Assembly (NCBI RefSeq): GCF_011369485.1
Contig: NZ_VXCA01000040.1
Coordinates: 1 to 64,000, forward strand
Source: Pseudomonas atagonensis
Lineage (GTDB): Bacteria; Pseudomonadota; Gammaproteobacteria; Pseudomonadales; Pseudomonadaceae
Length of the DNA: 64,000 nt
Direction: 5' to 3'
The position numbers were made by a program, and so were the translations under genes. How positions within the stretch are numbered: the stretch's first letter is position 1; each line of letters begins with the position of its first letter. The notes beneath the pieces were generated by a model, which was not told the DNA's origin, ran no database searches, and worked only from the letters and a program-made list of their open reading frames with translations. Shown here one piece after another: positions 8,606-16,770 of the stretch.

Positions 8606-9844
8606 ATGTTGAAAATCAATGGCGACCGCCTGTGGGCGAGCCTGATGGCCATGGCCGAAATCGGCGCCACTGCGCGCGGCGGTAGCTGTCGTCTGGCGTT
8701 GAGCGATGAAGACAAGGCGGGTCGCGAACTGTTCGCCCACTGGTGCCGCGAAGCCGGCATGACTCTGAGCGTGGACGCGATCGGCAACCTGTTTGCCCGC
8801 CGTCCCGGCACCGATCCCGAAGCAGCGCCGGTGATGATGGGCAGTCACCTCGACACCCAGCCGGAGGGCGGGCGTTTCGATGGCGTTTACGGAGTGTTGG
8901 CCGGCCTCGAAGTGGTGCGCTGTCTCAACGACCAGAACATCCAGACCCGCAAGCCGCTGGAGGTGGCGGTCTGGACTAACGAGGAAGGCGCACGCTTTAC
9001 CCCGGCGATGTTCGGCTCGGCGGTGTTCACCGGGATCATGAAGCTGGACGCCGCGCTGGCGGTGCGTGACGCCAACGGCATCAGCGTTGCAGAGGAATTG
9101 CAGCGGCTCAGTTACTCCGCTGATCGCCCGTTGGGCGGGGCGGTGGATGCTTATTTCGAGGCACACATCGAGCAAGGCCCGATCCTCGAAGACAACGCCA
9201 AAAGCATCGGCGTGGTCAGCGGCGGCCAAGCGATTCGCTGGCTCGACGTTCAGGTCGAAGGCATGGCCGCTCACGCTGGCACCACGCCGATGCCCCTGCG
9301 CAAGGACGCCCTGTACGGCGTGGCGCGGATGATTCAGGCGATTGAAGGGCTGGCGGCGGACTTTGCCCCTGAGGGACTGACCACCGTCGGCGAGTTGAGC
9401 ATCAACAAATCGTCGCGCAACACCATTCCCGGACGCGTGAATTTCACCGTCGATTTGCGCCACCACCGTGACGACGCCATCACCGCAATGGAAGAGCAGG
9501 TCCGCGCTCGCTTGCAAGCCATCGCCGATGGCCGAGATCTGCAACTGACGATCACCCCGCACTGGATCAGCCCGGCGACGCCATTTGATGCCGAGTGTGT
9601 GGCCGCGGTGCAATCGGCGGTGGATGCGCTGGGCTACGCTCAGCAGTCGATTGTCAGTGGCGCCGGGCATGACGCGATTCTGCTGGCACGGTATTGCCCG
9701 ACGGCGATGGTGTTCATCCCGTGTGTCGGTGGTTTGAGCCATAACGAAGCCGAAGATGTGTTGCCCGAGGACGTGAAGCAGGGCACCGATGTATTGCTCA
9801 ACGCCGTGCTGGCCCGCGCCGGTCGAATCGAACAGGAAACCTGA
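8606..9844 (+). CDS. Zn-dependent hydrolase, M20 hydantoinase/carbamoylase family
   Basis: Amidohydrolase of 412 aa in the N-carbamoyl-L-amino acid hydrolase / allantoate amidohydrolase / beta-ureidopropionase branch of peptidase family M20. These enzymes release ammonia and CO2 from carbamoylated substrates using a two-metal centre. Metal-site motifs are visible: GSHLDTQPEGGRFDG (His, Asp), TNEEGARFTPAMFGS (Glu), HIEQGP, and a C-terminal GLSHNEAED His. The ATG at 8606 follows CAGGAGT; a longer in-frame start at 8534 would overlap the symporter gene by 50 bases and lacks conservation. It sits three bases before the deacetylase gene. Specific substrate not determined. Confidence 0.88.
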   Translation: MLKINGDRLWASLMAMAEIGATARGGSCRLALSDEDKAGRELFAHWCREAGMTLSVDAIGNLFARRPGTDPEAAPVMMGSHLDTQPEGGRFDGVYGVLAGLEVVRCLNDQNIQTRKPLEVAVWTNEEGARFTPAMFGSAVFTGIMKLDAALAVRDANGISVAEELQRLSYSADRPLGGAVDAYFEAHIEQGPILEDNAKSIGVVSGGQAIRWLDVQVEGMAAHAGTTPMPLRKDALYGVARMIQAIEGLAADFAPEGLTTVGELSINKSSRNTIPGRVNFTVDLRHHRDDAITAMEEQVRARLQAIADGRDLQLTITPHWISPATPFDAECVAAVQSAVDALGYAQQSIVSGAGHDAILLARYCPTAMVFIPCVGGLSHNEAEDVLPEDVKQGTDVLLNAVLARAGRIEQET

Positions 9845-9847
9845 ACC

Positions 9848-10873
9848 ATGCGCAGTTTTTTCCACCCCGAACAATTGCTCCACCACCCACGCAGTTACTA
9901 CTCCCGTGGCCAGATGCGCACGCCGCAGGAAGTACCCGAACGTGCGCAGCGTCTGGTTCAGGCCGCGTATGACTTGGGCTTCAGCGTCGAGCAACCGGGA
10001 GATGCAGGCCTCGCACCGTTGCTGGCGGTGCATGGCGCGCCGTATCTGACATTCCTTCAGGAAGCCCACGCCCGCTGGAAGGAAATTCCCGAAGATTGGG
10101 GCGATGAAGTGATGTCGAACATTTTCGTCCGTGAGCCCAACGCCCTGCGCGGGATCCTCGCGCAAGCCGCGCGTTATCTGGCGGACGGCAGTTGCCCGGT
10201 TGGCGAGCAGACCTGGCGTTCGGCGTACTGGTCGGCGCAAAGCGCGGTAGCTGGCGCGCAGGCGTTGATTGATGGCGAGCCAGCGGCTTACGCACTGTGC
10301 CGTCCGCCGGGGCACCATGCCCGGGCCGAAGCGGCCGGCGGTTTCTGTTACGTGAACAATGCGGCGGTGGCGGCGCAGGTACTGCGTGCGCGCTTCGCCA
10401 AAGTCGCCGTGCTCGACACCGACATGCACCACGGTCAGGGCATTCAGGAAATTTTCTACGACCGCGATGATGTGCTCTACGTTTCGGTGCATGGCGATCC
10501 GACCAATTTCTATCCCGGCGTTGCCGGGTTTGCCGAGGAGCGCGGTGCCGGGGCGGGGGAGGGTTTCAACCTCAATCTACCGATGGCCCATGGTTCCAGT
10601 GAGGCGGACTTCCTCGGGCAACTGGACACCGCGTTGGCGGCGGTGCGCGAGTTCGGCGCTGAGGTGCTTGTGCTGTCGCTGGGTTTCGATATCTACGAGC
10701 TGGACCCGCAAAGCAAGGTCGCCGTCACCCGTGAAGGTTTTGCAGCATTGGGTGAGCGAATCCGCAGCCTCGGCCTGCCATGCCTGATCGTGCAGGAGGG
10801 CGGTTATCACCTGAAAAGTCTCGAAGACAACGCCCGGGCGTTTTTCGTGAATACCGAGGTTTGGCAGCGCTGA
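9848..10873 (+). CDS. Histone deacetylase superfamily protein, acetylpolyamine amidohydrolase-like
   Basis: Zinc amidohydrolase of 341 aa, the usual length of bacterial acetylpolyamine deacetylases. The class signature residues are intact: the His156-His157 dyad (RPPGHHA), zinc ligands Asp192 and His194 (DTDMHHGQG) and Asp281 (GFD), and transition-state Tyr320 (EGGY). In known relatives this fold removes acetyl groups from acetylputrescine or acetylcadaverine. It is translationally close to the preceding M20 hydrolase, so it should act on the same or a linked substrate. The next genes encode an amine dehydrogenase system, so release of a free primary amine from an N-acyl precursor is a reasonable but unproven role. 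Confidence 0.86.
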   Translation: MRSFFHPEQLLHHPRSYYSRGQMRTPQEVPERAQRLVQAAYDLGFSVEQPGDAGLAPLLAVHGAPYLTFLQEAHARWKEIPEDWGDEVMSNIFVREPNALRGILAQAARYLADGSCPVGEQTWRSAYWSAQSAVAGAQALIDGEPAAYALCRPPGHHARAEAAGGFCYVNNAAVAAQVLRARFAKVAVLDTDMHHGQGIQEIFYDRDDVLYVSVHGDPTNFYPGVAGFAEERGAGAGEGFNLNLPMAHGSSEADFLGQLDTALAAVREFGAEVLVLSLGFDIYELDPQSKVAVTREGFAALGERIRSLGLPCLIVQEGGYHLKSLEDNARAFFVNTEVWQR

Positions 10874-10912
10874 GACGATCCACCTGACGAAGCGCCCTGC
10901 GGTGCTTGCCAT

Positions 10913-10948
10913 CGCCCTGACGTTAACGTAAACATTGGCGTCAGGGCG
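10913..10948. promoter_or_regulatory. Stem-loop with ACGTTAACGT palindrome ahead of the sigma-54 activator gene
   Basis: Perfect 10-bp arms (CGCCCTGACG at 10913-10922, CGTCAGGGCG at 10939-10948) enclose a 16-base loop. The left arm runs into the palindrome ACGTTAACGT (10920-10929). There is no T-run, so it is a poor intrinsic terminator. It could be a transcription attenuating hairpin or a MerR-type operator (the GACGTTAACGTAAAC core resembles LiuR-like sites as I remember them). Confidence 0.35.
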
Positions 10949-10991
10949 CTGAATTAAAAAAAGCGCAAAGCGGACCGCTCCGGAGCGCTTG

Positions 10992-12896
10992 ATGACTCTA
11001 ATAAAAACCACCGATCCCAAGTCTCACCACGAAGCCCGGCTCGCACGGGAAAAGCTTCATCTTGAAGGCCAGGTGCCCGACGGCGTGCTGCGTGCCGAGA
11101 TCGATGCGTCGTGGCGGCGCAGCCTCGGTCACGGCGTGCACTTCAACGGCAAGCATGAACTGACGCTGGAATCGAGCGCCAGCCTTGATGTGCTGCTGGC
11201 CAGCAACCGCTTGCTGCTCGACGCGGCAATGCCGGCCATCGATTACCTCGCCGAGCGTCAGGGCAAGGAAGGCCTGATCATCCTCGCCAATTCCGATGCA
11301 ACCATTCTTGCCGTCGAAGGGCGCGCCGACCGCCTCAAGGGCAGCGGCTTGCAGGACATCACCCTTGGCGCCTGCTGGAGCGAAGCGGCGCGTGGCACCA
11401 ATGCCCTCGGTACCGCACTGGTCGAAGCACGGCCCACGCTGATCGATTGCGGTGAACATTATCTGGATCGGCTCAGCGATTTTTCTTGCACTTCAGTGCC
11501 GATTCATTGCCCTCAAGGCGAGATTCTCGGCGTACTCGACCTGACCCGCGAAGGCCCGCTCGGCCGCGTTCACGACAGCACCGCGCTGCTGAGCATGGCG
11601 GTCAGTCAGATCGAAAGCCGCGTGTTCAACAACAGTTTCCCGGATCAGATTGTTCTGGCATTTCACAGCCGCCGGCAGTACCTGGAATCGCCGTGGCAAG
11701 GCTTGCTCGCGGTCAGCCTCGGCGGGCAGATTCTGGCGGTCAGCGCCCAGGCCTGTCAGTTGCTGCGAGCCGAGCGTTCGGCGCTGGTCGGGCGCCGTTG
11801 CGAGGAGTTTCTTGGCGTCGATGGCGTGCAATTGCTTACGCGCCTGCAGCAGGGCGGCGTCGGCAGCCTGCAAACCGCCAAGGGTGAATTCTTCTACAAA
11901 ACCCTGCGCGCGCCGGCGCGCTCGGTGAACCTGGGCGGGCCACCGCGCAGCGTGGCGAAAACCGTCAAGGCGCCGCCGGATCTGGACGCTTTGGCAGGCA
12001 GCAATAGCCGTTATGCCCGCGCCTTGCGCATGGCCCGTCAAGGTCTGGCCAACGAATTGCCGGTGTTGCTGCTGGGCGAAACCGGTACAGGGAAAGAAGT
12101 CATCGCCCGGGCCTTGCACATGGCCGGCAGTCGTTGCGACAAACCCTTTGTCGCGGTGAACTGCGCGGCGATTCCCGAAGGCCTGATCGAGTCCGAACTG
12201 TTCGGCTACCGTGACGGCGCGTTCACCGGATCGCGGCGCGGCGGCATGATCGGACGCCTGCAACAGGCTCACGGCGGCACGCTGTTTCTCGACGAAATCG
12301 GCGACATGCCGCTGGCCTTGCAGGCGCGTTTGCTGCGGGTGTTGCAGGATCGCAAGGTCGCGCCACTGGGCGCAGGTGAAGAACAAGACATCGACGTCGC
12401 ACTGATCTGCGCGACCCACCGTGATCTGAAAATATTGGTCGCCGACAAACAGTTTCGCGAAGACCTGTTCTACCGCGTCAACGGCATCAGCGTCATGCTT
12501 CCGGCCCTGCGCGAGCGCGATGATTTTGCCGCGCTGGTCACCCGCCTGCTGGGCAAACTCGACGCGCCCGATGCACGCCTGCACGACGATCTTCAGCGCT
12601 TGCTCAGCGCCTATCACTGGCCGGGCAACATCCGTCAATTGGAGATGGTGTTGCGCACCGCGCTGGCGATGCGCGAGCCGGGCGAAACAGTGCTGACCCT
12701 CGATCACTTGCCTGACAGCATGCTCGACGAACTCAGCGCCAGCGAAAAACCTCAGCCCGGCAGCATTCGCGAGAATGAGCTGGAAATGATCCGCCAGTCC
12801 CTCGACAGCCATCAGGGCAACGTCTCGGCCGCTGCCGATGCGCTGGGTATCAGCCGCGCGACGCTGTATCGCAAACTCAAGCAGTTGCGCTCGTGA
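10992..12896 (+). CDS. Sigma-54-dependent AcoR-like transcriptional activator of the amine dehydrogenase locus
   Basis: Bacterial enhancer-binding protein of 634 aa. An N-terminal GAF-like sensory region covers about residues 60-210. The AAA+ domain follows with Walker A GETGTGKE (362-369) and Walker B around GGTLFLDEIG (428-437). A C-terminal Fis-type HTH ends the protein (NVSAAADALGISRATLYRKL). The sigma-54 contact loop reads GAFTGS at 409-414 instead of the usual GAFTGA. ATG at 10992 follows CGGAG. Its stop overlaps the start of the ABC exporter gene, tying it to the qhpFEG maturation genes. A perfect -24/-12 promoter in front of the aldehyde dehydrogenase at 18299-18313 is the natural target. 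That pairing is inferred. Confidence 0.88.
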   Translation: MTLIKTTDPKSHHEARLAREKLHLEGQVPDGVLRAEIDASWRRSLGHGVHFNGKHELTLESSASLDVLLASNRLLLDAAMPAIDYLAERQGKEGLIILANSDATILAVEGRADRLKGSGLQDITLGACWSEAARGTNALGTALVEARPTLIDCGEHYLDRLSDFSCTSVPIHCPQGEILGVLDLTREGPLGRVHDSTALLSMAVSQIESRVFNNSFPDQIVLAFHSRRQYLESPWQGLLAVSLGGQILAVSAQACQLLRAERSALVGRRCEEFLGVDGVQLLTRLQQGGVGSLQTAKGEFFYKTLRAPARSVNLGGPPRSVAKTVKAPPDLDALAGSNSRYARALRMARQGLANELPVLLLGETGTGKEVIARALHMAGSRCDKPFVAVNCAAIPEGLIESELFGYRDGAFTGSRRGGMIGRLQQAHGGTLFLDEIGDMPLALQARLLRVLQDRKVAPLGAGEEQDIDVALICATHRDLKILVADKQFREDLFYRVNGISVMLPALRERDDFAALVTRLLGKLDAPDARLHDDLQRLLSAYHWPGNIRQLEMVLRTALAMREPGETVLTLDHLPDSMLDELSASEKPQPGSIRENELEMIRQSLDSHQGNVSAAADALGISRATLYRKLKQLRS

Positions 12897-14614
12897 TGCA
12901 GCGCCTGATAACCCGGCTGATCGACAGCCGCGACCCTGCCGCCACGCAAGCGGCGCTGCGTTGGCTGTATGGGTTCGTGCGTCCGCAGCGTCTGGCGATT
13001 GCCGGTTTGCTCGGGCTGTCGGTGTGCGCTTCGCTGCTGGTGCTGGTGCAGCCGTGGCTGGTGAAATTGCTGATCGATGATGGTCTGCTGGCGCGCAACT
13101 TCTCGATGCTGGTAATGATTGCAGTGCTGATGATCGGCGCCGGACTGCTCGGGACGGCGCTGTCGGGGATCAACCGTTATCTGCACACGCGGCTGTCCGG
13201 GCGGATTCTGTTTGCCTTGCGCGATGACCTTTATCGGCATCTGCAAACCCTGTCGCCGAGCTTCTACGGGCAGCGGCGGATTGGTGATCTGATGTCGCGC
13301 CTCGACGGCGACGTCGCGGAGATTCAGCGCTTCGCGGTCGACTCGTTGTTCTCGGCGGTGTCCAGCGTGATCGGTCTGGTAGTTGCCATCGCGATGCTGT
13401 TCACCCTGTCGTGGAAGTTGTCATTGCTGGCGCTGGTGCTGATCCCGCTCGACGTCCTCTGGCTGCGCTGGATGCGGCGCAAGGTCGAGCGCGATGTGCG
13501 GCAATTGCGCGAGCGTTCGGCGGACATGTCGTCGTTCATGGTCGAGACCTTGCCGGTGATGAAGTTTATTCAGTCGGCGGGGCAGCAGCAGCGTGAAGCG
13601 CGACGACTGGAGAGCCTGGGCCAAGGCTACATGAATCAATTGCTGCGCCTGCAAGTGACCGAGTTTTTCACCCAGGCGGTGCCGGGCACGCTGACCTCGC
13701 TGTCCCGCGCCTGCGCCTTTTTGATCGGCGGTTACTGGGTGGTGCAGGGCACCTGGCAACTGGGCGCGCTGATCGCCTTTTCCACGTATCTGGGCATGGC
13801 GGTCGGGCCGGTGCAGAGCTTGCTCGGCTTGTACGTGGCGATCCAGCGGATGACCGTCAGCCTCGGCCGGGTCATGGAGTTGCGCGGTGAAGAAGCGAGC
13901 GTGCGCTCGCCGGTGTCGCCGCAACCACTGCCGGCCTCGGGTGAATTGCGTTTTGACAACGTGCACTTCAGTCACCCCGGCCGAACGAGCACCTTGAGCG
14001 GCATCGAGGCGACGATTCCCTACGGTTTGAAAGTGGCGTTGAGCGGCGGCTCCGGCGTCGGCAAATCGACCCTGATCGATCTGCTGCAACGGCATCACGA
14101 TCCGCAATCCGGACGGGTGTTGCTCGGCGAAGTCGATCTGCGTGAACTGGACTTGTTCGAATTGCGCCGACGCATCGCCGTGGTCAGTCAGGACATCGTG
14201 CTGTTTCGCGGCAGCCTCGCCGACAACCTGGCTTACGCGATGCCGGATGCCAGTCGCGACGCCATCGCCGAGGTTGCACGACTGGCGCAGCTCGACAGCC
14301 TGATCGCTTCGCTGCCCGAAGGCCTCGACAGTCCGTTGGGCGAGCGCGGTCAGCAGTTGTCCGGCGGGCAGAAACAACGCATCGCGATTGCCCGGGCGCT
14401 GTTGCAGGATCCATTGATTCTGGTGCTCGACGAAGCGACTTCGGCGGTCGATGAGGCTACCGAGCGGGAAGTGATCGAGGCCATTGACCGCTTGTTTGCC
14501 GGGCGTACGCGCATTCTCATCAGCCACCGTCCGTCGACACTGGCCGATGCCGATCTGCGCTTTGAATTGCTCGACGGTGTGCTGACTTCAAAAACGGTGC
14601 TGCATGAAGCCTGA
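12896..14614 (+). CDS. qhpF: ABC exporter QhpF of quinohemoprotein amine dehydrogenase biogenesis
   Basis: Fused half-transporter ABC protein of 572-573 aa: a six-helix transmembrane domain in the first 310 residues, then a nucleotide-binding domain. Walker A is GGSGVGKST, the signature LSGGQKQR and Walker B LILVLDEATS. In the QHNDH systems known from Paracoccus and Pseudomonas, QhpF exports the modified gamma-subunit precursor to the periplasm. The start is ATG at 12896 (or the adjacent GTG at 12893), overlapping the activator stop. The 3' end overlaps qhpE by 11 bases. On sequence alone it is a generic type I exporter; the role is assigned from the qhpE/qhpG/qhpD context. Confidence 0.82.
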   Translation: MQRLITRLIDSRDPAATQAALRWLYGFVRPQRLAIAGLLGLSVCASLLVLVQPWLVKLLIDDGLLARNFSMLVMIAVLMIGAGLLGTALSGINRYLHTRLSGRILFALRDDLYRHLQTLSPSFYGQRRIGDLMSRLDGDVAEIQRFAVDSLFSAVSSVIGLVVAIAMLFTLSWKLSLLALVLIPLDVLWLRWMRRKVERDVRQLRERSADMSSFMVETLPVMKFIQSAGQQQREARRLESLGQGYMNQLLRLQVTEFFTQAVPGTLTSLSRACAFLIGGYWVVQGTWQLGALIAFSTYLGMAVGPVQSLLGLYVAIQRMTVSLGRVMELRGEEASVRSPVSPQPLPASGELRFDNVHFSHPGRTSTLSGIEATIPYGLKVALSGGSGVGKSTLIDLLQRHHDPQSGRVLLGEVDLRELDLFELRRRIAVVSQDIVLFRGSLADNLAYAMPDASRDAIAEVARLAQLDSLIASLPEGLDSPLGERGQQLSGGQKQRIAIARALLQDPLILVLDEATSAVDEATEREVIEAIDRLFAGRTRILISHRPSTLADADLRFELLDGVLTSKTVLHEA

Positions 14615-15281
14615 GTTGCGCATCGGCGTGGTCGACAGTGGGCACTCGGCAGCGCAGCGCGTGCAGGTGATAGCCGGGCGACGCTTTTTCTTGCTCGAGG
14701 ATGGCCTGGCGCAGAGCGATCTGCGAGACGACCCGTTGGGCCACGGCAGCGCGGTGATCGAAGCGATCAGTCGGCGCGCCCCGGCCGCGCAGATTTGCGT
14801 GGCGCAGGTGTTCGATCAACGCGGCGTGACCAGCGCCTTGCAGATCGCCACGGCGATTGACTGGCTGGTGACGCAGGACGTGCGGCTGATCAATCTGAGC
14901 CTCGGTCTGCGCCAGGATCGCAGCCTATTGCGCGAGGCGTGCGCGGCGGCGGTGGCCCATGGAGTGTTGCTGTGTGCATCGAGCCCGGCGCAGGGCGCGG
15001 CGGTGTTTCCGGCGAGTTATCCGCAGGTGTTGCGGGTCACCGGGGATGCGCGCTGCACCGATGAACATTGGTCGTGGCTCGACAGCGCGCAGGCGGATTT
15101 TGCCGCTTGCGTGCACGGCACGTATCCGGGGCAATCCGGGGCCAGTCTGGGGTGTGCGGCGTTGAGCGGGCATATCGCTGGCTATCTGCTGGAGCATCCG
15201 CAGGCGAGCAACACCGAAGTGATCGACTGGCTGAAACAGCACGCTCGTTATCGCGGCCCTGAACGGCGTTTCGGCCCATGA
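14604..15281 (+). CDS. qhpE: Subtilisin-like leader peptidase QhpE
   Basis: Small serine protease of 225 aa of the S8 type, with no signal peptide, as expected for a cytoplasmic processing enzyme. The triad fits Asp11 (GVVDSG), His47 (LGHGSA) and Ser181 (SGASLGC). In studied QHNDH systems QhpE removes the 28-residue leader from the gamma subunit after QhpD has made its thioether bonds. The segment where subtilisins carry the oxyanion-hole Asn (usually GNEG) reads ASSPAQG at about 125-131, so that Asn is not evident. It overlaps qhpF by 11 bases and qhpG by four (ATGA). Confidence 0.85.
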   Translation: MKPELRIGVVDSGHSAAQRVQVIAGRRFFLLEDGLAQSDLRDDPLGHGSAVIEAISRRAPAAQICVAQVFDQRGVTSALQIATAIDWLVTQDVRLINLSLGLRQDRSLLREACAAAVAHGVLLCASSPAQGAAVFPASYPQVLRVTGDARCTDEHWSWLDSAQADFAACVHGTYPGQSGASLGCAALSGHIAGYLLEHPQASNTEVIDWLKQHARYRGPERRFGP

Positions 15282-16579
15282 CTGCGATCCTGATTCTGGG
15301 TGCCGGGCCGGCCGGCGCGGCTGTTGCTTTGGGACTCCGGCGACTGGGTTACCCCGTGACGCTGGTCAGCGAATGGCGCCGGTTTGCGGCGCTCGAAGGT
15401 GTGTCGCAACGGGTGCTGGAAGCCTTGCGCGGCACCGGGTTGCATCAAGCGCTGGCAGACGCGACGTTGCCGTCCCAGAGACAAGTGAACTGGAACGCGC
15501 AGGCGCATGCGCAGAACATTGAGTTCCTTTTGGATCGGCCGACTTTCGATAGCGGCTTGCGCGAGAGTCTGCGCGTGGCCGGCGTGGATGTGATTGAGCG
15601 TCGGGTGTTGAGCGTGCATTCCTCCGTGGACGGTCATCGGATCGCACTCGATGGCGGCCAAATACTGACCGCGGATTTCCTGGTCGAGGCTCGGGGGCGA
15701 CAGGCGCCGGCATCCGGCAAAGGTCTGCGCGGGCCGGAGACGATCAGCCTGCTCAATCGCTGGCAAGGCGAGCCGGGCGTCACCGCCAGTGCCGTGGAAA
15801 GCCTTGAAGACGGCTGGGCCTGGATGGCCCGCCGTGACGACGGTCAGTGTTATTGGCAATGGACGGTGGATGTGGCCAGCGCCGGGTTGCCGGGCAAGGC
15901 GCAGTTGCTCGACCACTGTCGCGCGCGGCGTCATGCCTCGGATTTTGCTCAAGCGTTCTTTGCCGGCGGGCAGGAATCGGAGTTGCAACTGCACGCCCGC
16001 AGCAGCACGGCGATTCTGGCGCCTCAGGTGTGCGGCGAAAACTGGATTCGTGTGGGCGATGCCGCGATGGCCGTGGACCCGCTGTCGGGTAACGGGATTT
16101 TCCAATCGCTGTCCTCGGCATTACAGGCGCCGGTGGTGATCAACACCTTGTTGCGCAAACCCGAACGCGCGGCGTTGGCGCAACGATTTCATCAGCAGCG
16201 GGTGGAACAGTTGTTTTTGCGTTTCGCACGGATAGGTCGGGACTTTTACGCCGATGAGCAACGCTGGTGCGAGCAGCCTTTCTGGCAGGCGCGACGGCAG
16301 TGGCCGGATGCGCAGATGGCGCATGCCGAGGCGGACTTCGCGGCGTTACGGATTGCGCGGATGCCGGTGTTGCGTGACGGTTTTGTCGATGAGGCCGAGG
16401 TGGTGGTGACGGCGGATCAGCCGCTGGGCATCTGGCATGTGCAAGGGGTGGAGGTGGCGCCGGTGGTGCGGCGGTTGCGCGATGAGCCGGCGGATCAAGT
16501 GTTGGCGGGATTGAGTGAAGAGCAGGGACGGGTGATCAGGGGATGGTTGTTGAGTCAGGGATATCGGCCCTCACCCTAA
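15278..16579 (+). CDS. qhpG: FAD-dependent monooxygenase QhpG
   Basis: Flavoprotein hydroxylase of 433 aa, related to tryptophan-halogenase/PHBH-type flavin enzymes. The FAD-binding loop GAGPAGAAVALGL is at residues 7-19, and a second FAD motif, GDAAMAVDPLSGNG, lies near residue 265. In QHNDH maturation QhpG hydroxylates the gamma-subunit Trp that becomes cysteine tryptophylquinone. It begins in an ATGA overlap with qhpE. The last codons and the TAA stop (16577-16579) lie inside a REP-like hairpin, so the C-terminal RPSP tail comes from the repeat. Role assigned by family and context. Confidence 0.85.
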   Translation: MTAILILGAGPAGAAVALGLRRLGYPVTLVSEWRRFAALEGVSQRVLEALRGTGLHQALADATLPSQRQVNWNAQAHAQNIEFLLDRPTFDSGLRESLRVAGVDVIERRVLSVHSSVDGHRIALDGGQILTADFLVEARGRQAPASGKGLRGPETISLLNRWQGEPGVTASAVESLEDGWAWMARRDDGQCYWQWTVDVASAGLPGKAQLLDHCRARRHASDFAQAFFAGGQESELQLHARSSTAILAPQVCGENWIRVGDAAMAVDPLSGNGIFQSLSSALQAPVVINTLLRKPERAALAQRFHQQRVEQLFLRFARIGRDFYADEQRWCEQPFWQARRQWPDAQMAHAEADFAALRIARMPVLRDGFVDEAEVVVTADQPLGIWHVQGVEVAPVVRRLRDEPADQVLAGLSEEQGRVIRGWLLSQGYRPSP

Positions 16580-16601
16580 CCCTCTCCCGTTGGGAGAGGG
16601 G
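16568..16601. repeat. REP-like palindrome overlapping the qhpG stop codon
   Basis: CCCTCACCCTAACCCTCTCCC followed after two bases by GGGAGAGGG forms a hairpin. A second copy in inverted orientation lies at 16711-16743. The element supplies the last four codons and stop of qhpG and may also act as a transcript end between qhpG and the convergent aldehyde dehydrogenase gene. Confidence 0.8.
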
Positions 16602-16710
16602 ACTGATTGGGGGATATTGAAGAGTTACGCCGACGTGAACGTGCGGCATTGAATCCATAGTCGACTCGATTTTCCAGGTCGATGCATTAGGCAAGACACC
16701 TCGGTCTGCT

Positions 16711-16743
16711 CCCTCTCCCTCCGGGAGAGGGCTGGGGTGAGGG
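16711..16743. repeat. REP-like palindrome, inverted partner of 16568-16601
   Basis: CCCTCTCCCTCCGGGAGAGGG, then CTGGGGTGAGGG, is the reverse-oriented counterpart of the element at the qhpG end. Together they make a REP doublet in the convergent intergenic region between qhpG and the aldehyde dehydrogenase gene. Confidence 0.8.
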
Positions 16744-16770
16744 TCGGCTTTTGATTTTGATCTTGATCTC

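Noticed and set aside
8459..10492. 677-codon open frame on the minus strand opposite the amidohydrolase and deacetylase genes
   Set aside because: High-GC codon shadow of two well-supported plus-strand genes; the translation is rich in His, Arg and Gln with no domain and no ribosome site.
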